NCBI GenBank assembly: GCA_019637855.1
Contig: JAHBUX010000004.1
Coordinates: 62,001-126,000, forward strand
Length of the DNA: 64,000 nt
Direction of reading: 5' to 3'
Source of the DNA: Bdellovibrionales bacterium
Lineage (GTDB): Bacteria; Bdellovibrionota; Bdellovibrionia; Bdellovibrionales; UBA1609
The position numbers were made by a program, and so were the translations under genes. This document shows positions 51,334 to 59,827 of this stretch, piece after piece (within the stretch, counting starts at the first letter, position 1; each line of letters starts with the position of its first letter). The notes beneath the pieces are model-generated. The model searched no databases and was not told the DNA's origin. It saw only the letters and a program-made list of their open reading frames with translations.

Positions 51334-52374
51334 TTAGAACGTGTAGGTCAACGAAGCTTGCGACAAGAACTGGTTGCCGTTGATGTTACCGTTGCTAGCA
51401 GCGGTCAACGAGCCATCAAGAACCATGTTGTTCCACTTCAAACCAAGACCGGCAGATACCGCGGTGTCGTTAGCAATGCCAGCTTCGGTAGTTACAGGCG
51501 GAGTGGCGGCAGTCGTCGTCTTCGTCTGGCCAAGCAAAATGTTCTGCGACACGGAAGCGCGCACAACAGCCCAAGTGGTGGCCGTGTACTCGATACCCAT
51601 GAAAGCCGGGAGGTTGTAACCCGAAGCTTTAGCATCGCCAGTTTTGCGCTCGTAGTAGTTGGCACGGATACCGTAATAGATATCGGCAGTGTCCGTTTTC
51701 AAAGAGCGATCTTCGATACCAACGGTAGCGGCGGTGTCGCTGATGTTCGACTTAACGCTGCTGACTTCGTCTTTACCTGAACCGATGTTCAACTCACCAA
51801 ACACGCGCATGTTGTCCATAGCGTGGCTGCCACCGACTTTGAAATAGGGGCCAGCATTGAGTTTATCAGTGCTCGTACCGTTAACTTCTTGTGCGGTCGA
51901 GATGGCGTGGACGTGAGCGTAAACCCAGTCATCACCGAAGTTCATACCCCATTTGAGGATAACGCCGGTTTCTTTGGTCTTGTTGGTTTTGTTGTCGAGC
52001 ATGGACAACGAAGCGCCGAAGGCCATGTTGTTCATTCCGTACAAAACTTCGATCGGGTTGTTCTGACTCACGTAACCTTGAGCCGTGCGGATATCAGCCA
52101 AACCATTGAATGCGGTCGTGTTCTGGTGACCTAAGTAAACAAGCAACTTGGAACCGTTGCTGAGCGAGCGCATGATACCGCCCTCAGCGCCGGCACCGGC
52201 AGCACCCATTTCATAAGTCAAAAACGGGCTCAACAAGAGCATATGTGAAGGAGCCGTGAACACCGTCTGGGTATCAACCAGGTGGTTAGCGCCTTGAAGC
52301 GAATTTACACGGGCCTTAGAAGCGAAAACAGAGCTGCTGAAAAGAGCAGCGGCAATCAGAACAAACACGCGCAT
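51334..52374 (-). CDS. Outer-membrane beta-barrel protein, 346 aa
   Basis: AAGGAG lies before the ATG. A signal peptide (VFVLIAAALFSSSVFA|SKA) leads to a protein of alternating amphipathic strands (SKLLVYLGHQNTTAF, MAFGASLSMLDNK, TGVILKWGMNFGDDWVYAHV) ending ASLTYTF with a terminal Phe. About 12-14 strands fit. No specific family. The ligand is unknown. The lipoprotein follows 14 nt after the stop. Confidence 0.75.
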   Translation of the reverse strand: MRVFVLIAAALFSSSVFASKARVNSLQGANHLVDTQTVFTAPSHMLLLSPFLTYEMGAAGAGAEGGIMRSLSNGSKLLVYLGHQNTTAFNGLADIRTAQGYVSQNNPIEVLYGMNNMAFGASLSMLDNKTNKTKETGVILKWGMNFGDDWVYAHVHAISTAQEVNGTSTDKLNAGPYFKVGGSHAMDNMRVFGELNIGSGKDEVSSVKSNISDTAATVGIEDRSLKTDTADIYYGIRANYYERKTGDAKASGYNLPAFMGIEYTATTWAVVRASVSQNILLGQTKTTTAATPPVTTEAGIANDTAVSAGLGLKWNNMVLDGSLTAASNGNINGNQFLSQASLTYTF

Positions 52375-52446
52375 GATTAAACTCCTTGGGTAAGAACTGG
52401 TGTTTAAAGGATTGCAAACTTGCTCTGTTAGATTGTCAACGTGTTC

Positions 52447-52884
52447 TTAAGAACCGTATTCAGATTCGCTTTTCTTTTGCATGTTCAACTGCTGTTCGAT
52501 TTCGTCTTTGCTCCAGCGCTTGCCTTTGCCTACGCCGGGGCAAAAACTCATTACATCGCGCATCCAGGTGCGCGGCTGCAAAACTTCCGGCCAAAAAGGC
52601 CATGTTCGACATTGGGTGGGCCGCGCCTCATAAATCCCGCACTTCCGCTCCTGCAGGAACGGACAAGCCGTCGTCGGCCCATCTTTTAGCTTCCAAACCT
52701 CATTCTTCTGATCACAAAAGCGGCGGGTGAAAGCGGTCGTCGATAAACCGAGCTGTTTGGCCATTCGACGCCGATCTTCCAAGGTCAGATAAACATGCCC
52801 GTAACCGCCGTGCGACACACAGCATTTACCAGAGCCCTGACATTCAAACCGAAGACCATCATGCCAAAAAGGATTTTGCTTCAT
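52447..52884 (-). CDS. YkgJ-family cysteine cluster protein (zinc/iron-chelating domain), 145 aa
   Basis: The Cys cluster FECQGSGKCCVSHGG is typical of the family, followed by FCDQKNEVW, TACPFLQERKCGIY and TQCRTWPFWP. Such proteins bind a metal, probably zinc or iron-sulfur. A role in metal delivery or maturation is speculation. It lies 10 nt downstream of the response regulator on the same strand. Confidence 0.85.
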   Translation of the reverse strand: MKQNPFWHDGLRFECQGSGKCCVSHGGYGHVYLTLEDRRRMAKQLGLSTTAFTRRFCDQKNEVWKLKDGPTTACPFLQERKCGIYEARPTQCRTWPFWPEVLQPRTWMRDVMSFCPGVGKGKRWSKDEIEQQLNMQKKSESEYGS

Positions 52885-52894
52885 TCTTGTGCGC

Positions 52895-53575
52895 CTAAAA
52901 AGAAGTCATCTTGTAGCCAACGCCACGGATGGTGCGAATATTCTTACCAACAATCCCCAGCTTCTGACGAAGCGAGGCAATGTGAACATCGATGGTACGA
53001 TCGGTAACATGATCATGACTCAAGGCCACATGCCGTAAGTTCTCGCGCGATTGAACGGTGTCGAGGTTGGTATAGAGCTGATGCAGCAGCTTAAACTCAG
53101 TCAGTGTTAAGATCACCTCTTCGCCCTGCATCATGACCCGATGAGCAACCATATCTAGTTCAAGCAGAGGTTGAGTTTCATTGATCTGTGCACGACGAGT
53201 GGCCGCCTTCACCCTACACAACAACTCTTTTAGATAAAAAGGCTTAGTAACGTAGTCATCCACGCCACAATCAAAGGACTTCACAATCGCATCTTCCGTC
53301 CGCTGCGCCGTAACCATAATAATGGGAACATTTTCGACATTGGGCTCGCTGCGCAGCCGACGAACAAACTCATCGCCGGAAAGCCCGGGCATAAGATTGT
53401 CGACCACGATCACATCGGGAGGATTTTGCACCATACTGGGCAGAGCTTCATCGGCGCGCAAATAACCTTCGACTTGCATGCCACTGGAGCGGAGATAGTT
53501 GACGGTGAGATCCAAAATCTCCGGCTCATCTTCAATGACCGCAACTTTTAGCGACTCGGCCGCTTGCATTTTCAC
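52895..53575 (-). CDS. OmpR/PhoB-type response regulator, orphan, 226 aa
   Basis: The receiver has the acidic pair VAVIEDEPEILD, phosphoacceptor Asp in VIVVDNLMPGLSGDEF, the Thr in IIMVTAQRTE and the Lys in DDYVTKPFYLKELL. The winged-helix output domain follows from ~130 (EEVILTLTEFKLLHQLYTN, RTIDVHIASLRQKLG, IRTIRGVGYKMTSF). No histidine kinase is adjacent. An in-frame start two codons downstream is possible. Confidence 0.92.
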   Translation of the reverse strand: MKMQAAESLKVAVIEDEPEILDLTVNYLRSSGMQVEGYLRADEALPSMVQNPPDVIVVDNLMPGLSGDEFVRRLRSEPNVENVPIIMVTAQRTEDAIVKSFDCGVDDYVTKPFYLKELLCRVKAATRRAQINETQPLLELDMVAHRVMMQGEEVILTLTEFKLLHQLYTNLDTVQSRENLRHVALSHDHVTDRTIDVHIASLRQKLGIVGKNIRTIRGVGYKMTSF

Positions 53576-53616
53576 CCCGCGGCTTGAACCGTACCATAGG
53601 TCTGTGGAGATGAAAA

Positions 53617-54072
53617 TTACTTGCGAATATAAATCCAGGTGTTCGACGTCCCGTAGCGCTTCACGGTGTCGAACAGGATCATGCCGAAGTCCGGTTCAAC
53701 AATAATTGTACCGCTGGTTTGCACTTTGTCCGTGGCCATCTGTTCGAAGTAACGACTGGAACGCAACGAGCGCGAACCATTGAATGAAATCATATTTTCC
53801 AAGTACGTGCCGTTTCTAGTTGGGCGATACACTTGCTTCACACTGGAAGGGCGGTGCCAACCCGCCTTCATGGAATCTTTAACTACCGGAAGCGTGCGCG
53901 AGTCCAAGTGCTTTTTAGTGTTACCGCTGAGCTTTTCGACCCGCAACATGCGCGCGCTCAAGTCCACTTGAATGATAACCTTCGTACCCATCGCTGGCGT
54001 CGTGGCCGCCAAAGCGCCCGGGCCAAGCACCAGCGTAAGAACAAACGTGAATAGGAATAGGACCAGTTTCAT
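53617..54072 (-). CDS. L,D-transpeptidase-like (YkuD fold) protein lacking the catalytic Cys, 151 aa
   Basis: A signal peptide (LVLFLFTFVLTLVLGPGALA) is followed by YkuD-like blocks: KVIIQVDLSARMLRVEKLSG at the start, YLENMISFNGSRSLRSS where the His-Gly pair lies in active enzymes, and TSGTIIVEPDFGMILFDTVK in place of SHGC-x-R-x-x-x-x-DA-x-x-L-x-x-x-V. The Cys is Thr and the His is Ser, so transpeptidase chemistry is lost. It could be a binding or regulatory relative. The length fits a single domain. Confidence 0.6.
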   Translation of the reverse strand: MKLVLFLFTFVLTLVLGPGALAATTPAMGTKVIIQVDLSARMLRVEKLSGNTKKHLDSRTLPVVKDSMKAGWHRPSSVKQVYRPTRNGTYLENMISFNGSRSLRSSRYFEQMATDKVQTSGTIIVEPDFGMILFDTVKRYGTSNTWIYIRK

Positions 54073-54222
54073 TTGTCGAACCTCTACACAGGAGCGCCAT
54101 TTGGGGGCTCATAGGGCACTCAAATGGAACCTATCCATATGCCCCGGCGCCACAGTCGTGTTTGCTAAGGCTTATGTACAATCCCCGTTCCAAGCCACGT
54201 CGATTGCGTTTACCATTGGCTT

Positions 54223-54771
54223 ATGGCCTCCAATCAAACGTTTATAGGGATCAGTCTGTTAGCTCTGACCGCCGGGGTGATTGCCATGGGCCAAGCCTGC
54301 AGTGACGTGGGTGGAGGCTCTTCGAGTAGCGACCCTTTCGTACAAATCGCTTTTGCACCTTATAGTGCCGGCACAGTTTCCTCGCTTTCGATGTGTTTCA
54401 CCCGCATCAATCTCAAAGAGAACGCCGGGGACATTTCTGCCACTTCAGTCGATTTGACCTCCACCGAAGTATTCATGAATGCCATGGGCGGAGATGTGCG
54501 CGAAGTCTCGCTACCGACGGGAACCTACGCGCGCGTAGAACTAGTGGCCAACGCCAGCTGCGCCAGTGGCCAAAGCGCGTATCTGATCAACGGCAACGGG
54601 ATTTTCTCCAGCAGTGAATCAATCACGCTGGCCTTTAATGGCAACATCACGATCAGCGCCGATTCGGCCTTACTAGAACTCGACCCGCAAAACATTGTAA
54701 GTGCGCTTGCAACGACTGCCAGCGTAGGGCAGATCAAAACAAAAGCCCAATCCGTGAGTGGTTCTTTTTAA
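54223..54771 (+). CDS. Lipoprotein (DUF4382-like), 182 aa
   Basis: The hydrophobic start (FIGISLLALTAGVIAMGQAC) ends in a lipobox-like GQAC with a Gly/Ser linker (GGGSSSS). The rest resembles DUF4382-type beta-sandwiches: SLSMCFTRINLKENAG, SLPTGTYARVELVANASC and FNGNITISADSALLELDP. This likeness is by eye. No clear ribosome binding site. The gene ends 3 nt from the stop of the ATP-grasp gene. Confidence 0.6.
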   Translation: MASNQTFIGISLLALTAGVIAMGQACSDVGGGSSSSDPFVQIAFAPYSAGTVSSLSMCFTRINLKENAGDISATSVDLTSTEVFMNAMGGDVREVSLPTGTYARVELVANASCASGQSAYLINGNGIFSSSESITLAFNGNITISADSALLELDPQNIVSALATTASVGQIKTKAQSVSGSF

Positions 54772-54774
54772 CAA

Positions 54775-55755
54775 CTACTGACGGGGGCGATAGTTCAAGC
54801 CCAACTGCACAATCTTTTGAATCACCTGTGCGTAGTCCACACCGCCCGCCAGCGCGGCAGTGGCAAAATCTTCGGTCTTCGCCAAACAGGGATTGGCATT
54901 GACATCGATCAAGAATGGCTTGCCCTCCGCATTGATACGAAAATCCAGGCGCGCATAACCATTCATATCGAACAGCATGAAAAGCCGCCGAGCTTCTTCT
55001 TTTAAATTCTTCTCCGCCGACGCATCGATCCAGCGGGTGGCGCGAATGCCTTTTTTAAAACGATAGCGAGCGTTGAACTTCACTCGCTCTGTCGCGATGT
55101 CATTGACTGAAGGTAAATTCAACCGCCACGGCGCTAAGGCTTCCGGCTTGCTATTACCCCATAGGCCCACGGAGATCTCTTTACCCGGAATAAACTCCTG
55201 CATTAGCACATCGCCATCAAAACGCTCTTGGAGACGCACCAATGACCGGGTCAACTGCGCCCGGGTGCGCACCACATTGGCCTGAGTCATGCCCATGCTG
55301 GCATGCTCACGATTGTACTTCACCAAGAGAGGAAAACCTGTTTCTGCCGCAAACGAACTCCGCTTGCCGTGCACCAAGCGTGAAGCCGGCGCTGAAAGCC
55401 CCTCCCCGCGCGCAATATGCGCGGTCCATAGCTTATTGCGCGTCACAATCAGCCCGCGCGGGTTACAACCCGTATAGGGCACACCCAGCGCTTCCAGATA
55501 GGTGACCAGATGAAAATCAAAAACGCCACAACCGCGAAACTCCTCCAATAGATTGAACACCAGGGAGGGATTGGAGCGAGCCAGCTGTCGATCAAAAGCT
55601 TTCAAATCAGATTCAGCAGGCGCAATCTCAACCGCATGGCCAAGGCGACATAGGGCTTTCCATACGTCGTACTCGGTGGCCGAGCGCGTACGCCCCCCTT
55701 TTCGCGGGTCAAACTGAGGGTGCACAAGCACCAGAATGCGTTGAGGCTTCGCCAT
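54775..55755 (-). CDS. D-Ala-D-Ala ligase-like ATP-grasp protein, 326 aa
   Basis: ATP-grasp enzymes join carboxylates to amines. The protein begins with QRILVLVHPQFDPRKGGRTR, has FNLLEEFRGCGVFDFHLVTY and ALGVPYTGCNPRGLIVTRNK as in Ddl, the ATP-loop LLVKYNREHASMGMT, and the metal-binding end GYARLDFRINAEGKPFLIDV, then NANPCL. It lacks the GGxSxE N-terminus of true Ddl, so the substrate is unknown. The start codon lies at the start of the TrmB-like frame on the other strand. Confidence 0.78.
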   Translation of the reverse strand: MAKPQRILVLVHPQFDPRKGGRTRSATEYDVWKALCRLGHAVEIAPAESDLKAFDRQLARSNPSLVFNLLEEFRGCGVFDFHLVTYLEALGVPYTGCNPRGLIVTRNKLWTAHIARGEGLSAPASRLVHGKRSSFAAETGFPLLVKYNREHASMGMTQANVVRTRAQLTRSLVRLQERFDGDVLMQEFIPGKEISVGLWGNSKPEALAPWRLNLPSVNDIATERVKFNARYRFKKGIRATRWIDASAEKNLKEEARRLFMLFDMNGYARLDFRINAEGKPFLIDVNANPCLAKTEDFATAALAGGVDYAQVIQKIVQLGLNYRPRQ

Positions 55756-56402
55756 TGGTTTTAAGCCTAAGCGCCTTTGCGTTCACCCGCAACCTTTGGT
55801 ACGGGAAAGGCGTGCGAGAATTCAAACCCGAGCGCGTTCCGCGCCCTCAACACTTAGACGTGGCGCCCCCCTTGCCGCCGACGCTTGACTTGGAGATCGG
55901 CGCGGGCCGCGGCCTGCATGCCATTCAGTATTGCACCCGCCATCCCGAGCGCACCCTATTAGCTGTCGAGCGTACACACGCCAAGTTTGCTGGCCTTGAA
56001 CAGCGCAAGCAAGCACATCCCGAACTGGAAGGTTTAATCATTCTTCAAGCCGACGCGATCTCTGTAGTCACTCACTTGTTAAAGACGGAAAGTTTAGAAC
56101 GCGTCTTCTTGCTCTACCCAAATCCATACCCAAAAACCAAACACGCGAATTTGCGCTGGCACAACAGCCCGTTTCTTTCCCAGCTCAAACAAAAGATGAA
56201 ACCTGGCGCCGAACTGACCCTCGCCACCAACTTAGAGTGGTACGCCACTGAGGCGGCCGAACGCCTGGCGGAAGTTTGGGGATTTCGTTTGCTGGAAAAG
56301 CGCCAACTGGGCGTAGAGCATGTGGACCGCACGCACTTTGAGAGAAAATACCGCGCGCGCGGCGAGACCTGCTTCGATTTGAAATTTACTTTGGACAGTT
56401 GA
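55755..56402 (+). CDS. TrmB-like tRNA (guanine-N7)-methyltransferase, 215 aa
   Basis: The SAM motif TLDLEIGAGRGLHAIQY is followed by LLAVERTHAKFAGL, and RVFLLYPNPYPKTKHANLRW corresponds to TrmB's FPDPWPKxRHxKRR block. TrmB makes m7G46 in tRNA. The start is uncertain: TTG at 55755 touches the divergent ATP-grasp start codon, and GTG at 55812 is an alternative. LLYPNPYPK instead of FPDPWPK is unusual. It may be a diverged paralogue. Confidence 0.75.
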   Translation: MVLSLSAFAFTRNLWYGKGVREFKPERVPRPQHLDVAPPLPPTLDLEIGAGRGLHAIQYCTRHPERTLLAVERTHAKFAGLEQRKQAHPELEGLIILQADAISVVTHLLKTESLERVFLLYPNPYPKTKHANLRWHNSPFLSQLKQKMKPGAELTLATNLEWYATEAAERLAEVWGFRLLEKRQLGVEHVDRTHFERKYRARGETCFDLKFTLDS

Positions 56403-57543
56403 ACTTCAGATTCACGCGCGTGCCGGCCGGCAAACCAGGTTGAAAGTTCAAACGATTGGATGCATCGACTTCAAACGCCGTCGCTTGAGACGGTGCGGGT
56501 GAATAGTTCACCTTCAAACTGCTTTCATCGGGAGTGCAGGGCAGCTGTAGCTGTTCCGCCCGAATGTTGGCAGCGACATTTCCCATCTCTTGCGTAAAGT
56601 TCGACGAGCATATGCTGCCCACGGTACCGGTCACGATGTTACCCAACGCCTGCAGTGCCTGTGAGGGAAAGCTCAACAAGGCGTACTGGGTTCCATAAAA
56701 ACCCTTCACTCCACCACCTTGGCTATTCTGCTGTTGCCAGCAGGCTGTGTCCGCACCTGCACCGTTAATAGCAGGACGAATGATAATGGAGTGCACACTC
56801 ACCGATTTGTTCGCGGGCAAATAAGCCTTGCTATTGGCCACAAACGTCGAAGGTAAATCATAATGCTGAGCCGTATAGGCGCTGCTCAAAGCTCCGCCAT
56901 TGATCTCCGAACCGGCGGCGCCACCGCCGGAGGAGCGTTCGTCTTCATCCGAAAGAATCACAATGGCCAGATGACCGCCTTTACGGAAAAATGAGGAGTT
57001 CTCAGGGCGCTCCAAAGCTCGGTTTAAAGCATAGATTCCACGTTCATCGCCGGAGGGACAGCCGGGTCCACTCGGGCACTGCAGAGTCTCTGCTCGCTTG
57101 ATGGTGTTTTGGAACTTTAAAATGTTCGCGGCGTGCAGCGAATCCCTCTGACGCGAATCATTCTTCAGAATTGTTTGGCCACCGAAATCCAAAAAACGAC
57201 CGTCCTTGCCGGGCGCACTGCTATCCACGTCGGTAGTGGTGATCGCGATCTGATAAGAAAAATCAGAAAGTGAATCCAAAAAGCCAGGAAACTGATTGGC
57301 CATCTTTTCTTGCTCACTGTACATCGAGCCGGAATTGTCGTCGACGAAGAGCAGGTCCACTTCACCGGTTTGCACGCTGTAGTCGAAATCCAATCCACCG
57401 TTAACGGCATTGCGGCAGGCACCAATCCCGTAGGTTTGATTGGTGGCAGCGCAGCCCTGTGCGGTCGGGGCCTGAAAGCGCACACCGGAACAACCTGTTA
57501 TAAAAACAACCAATAAGAGCTGAAGTGGCGTAAAACGCAGCAT
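56386..57543 (-). CDS. VWA-domain lipoprotein, 385 aa
   Basis: The signal peptide ends ITGC (lipobox). The von Willebrand A domain begins with VDLLFVDDNSGSMYSEQEKM, which includes the MIDAS DxSxS motif as DNSGS. Further elements are SYQIAITTTDVDSS and GGHLAIVILSDEDERSSGGG. Metal-dependent adhesion or scaffold function on the envelope is likely. Cys residues in the N-terminal 40 residues and near the end suggest disulfides. It converges with the TrmB-like gene with a 17-nt overlap. Confidence 0.8.
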   Translation of the reverse strand: MLRFTPLQLLLVVFITGCSGVRFQAPTAQGCAATNQTYGIGACRNAVNGGLDFDYSVQTGEVDLLFVDDNSGSMYSEQEKMANQFPGFLDSLSDFSYQIAITTTDVDSSAPGKDGRFLDFGGQTILKNDSRQRDSLHAANILKFQNTIKRAETLQCPSGPGCPSGDERGIYALNRALERPENSSFFRKGGHLAIVILSDEDERSSGGGAAGSEINGGALSSAYTAQHYDLPSTFVANSKAYLPANKSVSVHSIIIRPAINGAGADTACWQQQNSQGGGVKGFYGTQYALLSFPSQALQALGNIVTGTVGSICSSNFTQEMGNVAANIRAEQLQLPCTPDESSLKVNYSPAPSQATAFEVDASNRLNFQPGLPAGTRVNLKFNCPK

Positions 57544-57702
57544 AGTTAAGCTCCCTCCCGTACAGCTCAGAATTCCAAAGCCTATGCCATGCAGCGAATG
57601 CGAGCCAACCCCTTGGCAGAACTGGGCAATTTGCCTATCTCCTAGCGCCTATCCACTGTCTATTTCGTGCCTTGGCGACATTCTATGGCTACAATGCCTA
57701 CG

Positions 57703-58158
57703 ATGAATACCAAACGCTTCTCTCTGCTTTTGATGTGCGCCGCCACCGGCCTTCTGGCATTCCTACTGCTGGACATGTACAGCGCGCGCAAAGCCCCGCT
57801 GTATAAACGCCTCGAGCGTCAATGGGCCGCCGACGTGCAAGCTTTAGAGGCCAGCGGAAAACTCCCCGCGTCCTGGGCGCAAGTAAAGGACATTGTGATC
57901 ATCGGAGGCACGGCAGAGACAAAAACCTGGTTGCAGCGGATTCAGATTCCGCTAAAAGAGAATCCGAAGGGCGTGCACCGCATGGAAGTGTTGGTCGTCG
58001 CCTGGGAAGAAAACGGCAAACGAGGCGCCATGATCCAATACAATATCGAGGACGGAAAAACTCGCAACACGCTGCTCGAGCTGGGCCGCACATTGATCTT
58101 ATCTTCTCCGGCCAGCGATAAACCCTGGGCTCCTTTGCTGGAGGTTTTCTCTCCGTGA
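57703..58158 (+). CDS. Membrane-anchored hypothetical protein, first gene of the phn unit, 151 aa
   Basis: One N-terminal anchor (FSLLLMCAATGLLAFLLLD) is followed by a polar domain: KDIVIIGGTAETKTWLQRI, HRMEVLVVAWEENGKRGAMI and NTLLELGRTLILSS. No family recognised. Several ATGs (57685, 57694, 57703) could be the start; I took the last, which gives the shortest lead before the helix. Its stop overlaps the phnD start, so it belongs to that operon and may serve uptake. Confidence 0.6.
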   Translation: MNTKRFSLLLMCAATGLLAFLLLDMYSARKAPLYKRLERQWAADVQALEASGKLPASWAQVKDIVIIGGTAETKTWLQRIQIPLKENPKGVHRMEVLVVAWEENGKRGAMIQYNIEDGKTRNTLLELGRTLILSSPASDKPWAPLLEVFSP

Positions 58159-59051
58159 GATGGTTGGTTCTCCCGCTCCTCTTAACCCTCACCGTAAGTT
58201 GCACGCGTCAACGTGCCGAGCTCGGCAGCACTGAAAATCCGGTGAAATTCTTCTTTGTCCCCTCGGTCGATGTGAAGCTTCTCGAAGACACCTCCAAGGT
58301 TTTAAAAAACTATATGGAAGCCAATACGCCTTACAAATTCAAAGTGGCCATTCCTCCGAGTTACATCGCGGTCGTCGAGGCGTTCGGAACCAATCGCGCG
58401 GACGTGGCGTCATTGAATCCTTATGGTTATGTTCTGGCTCATGAAAAGTATGGCGCCGAAGCCCGCTTAGTGACCGTGCGCTTCGGAGAAACAAAATACG
58501 AAGCTCAGTTCCTGGCGAAAGTGGGCGGCAAGATCAACAAGCTTGAAGACCTTAACGGCAAAAAGGTGGCCTTCGTCGATCCGTCCTCAGTCTCTGGCTA
58601 TCTGCTGCCCATGAAGTACTTGAAGGACAAGGGCATCAAGCCCAAAGAGACCGTGTTCGCCATGCGCCACGACAGCGTTATCTCAATGATCTATCAGGGC
58701 CAAGTGGATGCGGGCGCCACATTCTACTCACCGCCTGCAGAGGGCGAAATCCAAGACGCGCGCCGCTTGGTAAAAGCGCAGTATCCCGACGTGGAAAAGA
58801 AAGTCAAAATTGTCACCCTTACATCTTCCATTCCCAATGACCCCATCGTGTTTCGTAAAGATATGCCCGAAGACATGAAGGTCAAGATCGTGGACACGCT
58901 AATTAAATTTGCCGCCACGCCCGAAGGCTTGGATGCACTGAAAAAGCTAAGCTCAGTTACAGCTCTCCAGCCAATCACCGATAAAGACTACGACAGCACA
59001 CGCGACATGGTGAAAGCTCTGAGCGCCATCGATAACGAGTTGAAGAAATGA
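58155..59051 (+). CDS. phnD: Phosphate/phosphite/phosphonate ABC transporter substrate-binding lipoprotein PhnD
   Basis: GTG start in the stop codon of the upstream gene. The signal peptide ends TVSC (lipobox), so the binding protein is lipid-anchored. Family blocks are FKVAIPPSYIAVVEAFGTNR, ADVASLNPYGYVLAH, GKKVAFVDPSSVSGYLLPMK and QVDAGATFYSPP. It captures phosphonates, phosphite or phosphate and delivers them to PhnE. ATGA overlap with phnC shows coupling. Confidence 0.9.
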   Translation: MRWLVLPLLLTLTVSCTRQRAELGSTENPVKFFFVPSVDVKLLEDTSKVLKNYMEANTPYKFKVAIPPSYIAVVEAFGTNRADVASLNPYGYVLAHEKYGAEARLVTVRFGETKYEAQFLAKVGGKINKLEDLNGKKVAFVDPSSVSGYLLPMKYLKDKGIKPKETVFAMRHDSVISMIYQGQVDAGATFYSPPAEGEIQDARRLVKAQYPDVEKKVKIVTLTSSIPNDPIVFRKDMPEDMKVKIVDTLIKFAATPEGLDALKKLSSVTALQPITDKDYDSTRDMVKALSAIDNELKK

Positions 59052-59827
59052 GTGCCAGTGGCTCACCGCTGCTGAACGTGCGCAGTTTAGGTAAGACTTA
59101 TCCAAATGGCACAAAAGCCCTTAGCGATGTTAGCTTTTCCGTCGATGCAGGCGAATTTTTGGTGGTGATTGGCCTCAGCGGTTCGGGCAAAACCACATTG
59201 TTACGTTGCCTCAACCGACTGGTCGATCCGAGTTACGGGGAGATCGATTTCGCCGGCCGCCGTATTGAGACTCTGCAAGGCGCCGAGGTACGCTCTGTGC
59301 GCCAAGACATGGCGATGATCTTTCAACAGTTCAATTTGGTCCCGCGCTTAAGTGCACTGACCAATGTGCTGACTGGCCAACTCGCTCATCAACCCACTTG
59401 GAAAAGTCTCCTCGGCCTGCACTCCTCAACCGAGCGCGAGGCGGCCCTAGAGTTTCTTAAGCTCGTGGGTATCGCCGACAAAGCGCGGGTGCGCTGTGAT
59501 CAGCTTTCCGGCGGCCAACAGCAACGGGTGGCCATCGCCCGCGCACTTTATCAAAAACCCAAACTCCTATTGGCCGATGAGCCGGTGGCCAGTTTGGATC
59601 CGGCCACGTCTCATTCGGTGATGGACTATTTGCGCAAGGCCAATCGCGAACTCGGCATCACAGTCATTTGCAATTTGCACTATCTCAGTTTAGTGCGCGA
59701 GTACGCCACTCGCGTGATCGCTCTCAAAGAAGGCCGTTTGGTTTTTGAAGGTCGCCCGGAAGAGATCGACCGCGCCTGGTTTCAGCGCATCTATGGCGAG
59801 GAGGCCCGCGATGTCGGCATCCAGTGA
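59048..59827 (+). CDS. phnC: Phosphonate-type ABC transporter ATPase PhnC
   Basis: Walker A IGLSGSGKTTLLRC, Q-loop FQQFNLVPRLSALTNVLTG, signature LSGGQQQRVAIARAL, Walker B LLLADEPVASLDP and the H-loop VICNLHYLSL are all present. The FQQFNLVPRLSALTNVL stretch is typical of PhnC. 259 residues is normal. The end overlaps phnE. Confidence 0.93.
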   Translation: MSASGSPLLNVRSLGKTYPNGTKALSDVSFSVDAGEFLVVIGLSGSGKTTLLRCLNRLVDPSYGEIDFAGRRIETLQGAEVRSVRQDMAMIFQQFNLVPRLSALTNVLTGQLAHQPTWKSLLGLHSSTEREAALEFLKLVGIADKARVRCDQLSGGQQQRVAIARALYQKPKLLLADEPVASLDPATSHSVMDYLRKANRELGITVICNLHYLSLVREYATRVIALKEGRLVFEGRPEEIDRAWFQRIYGEEARDVGIQ

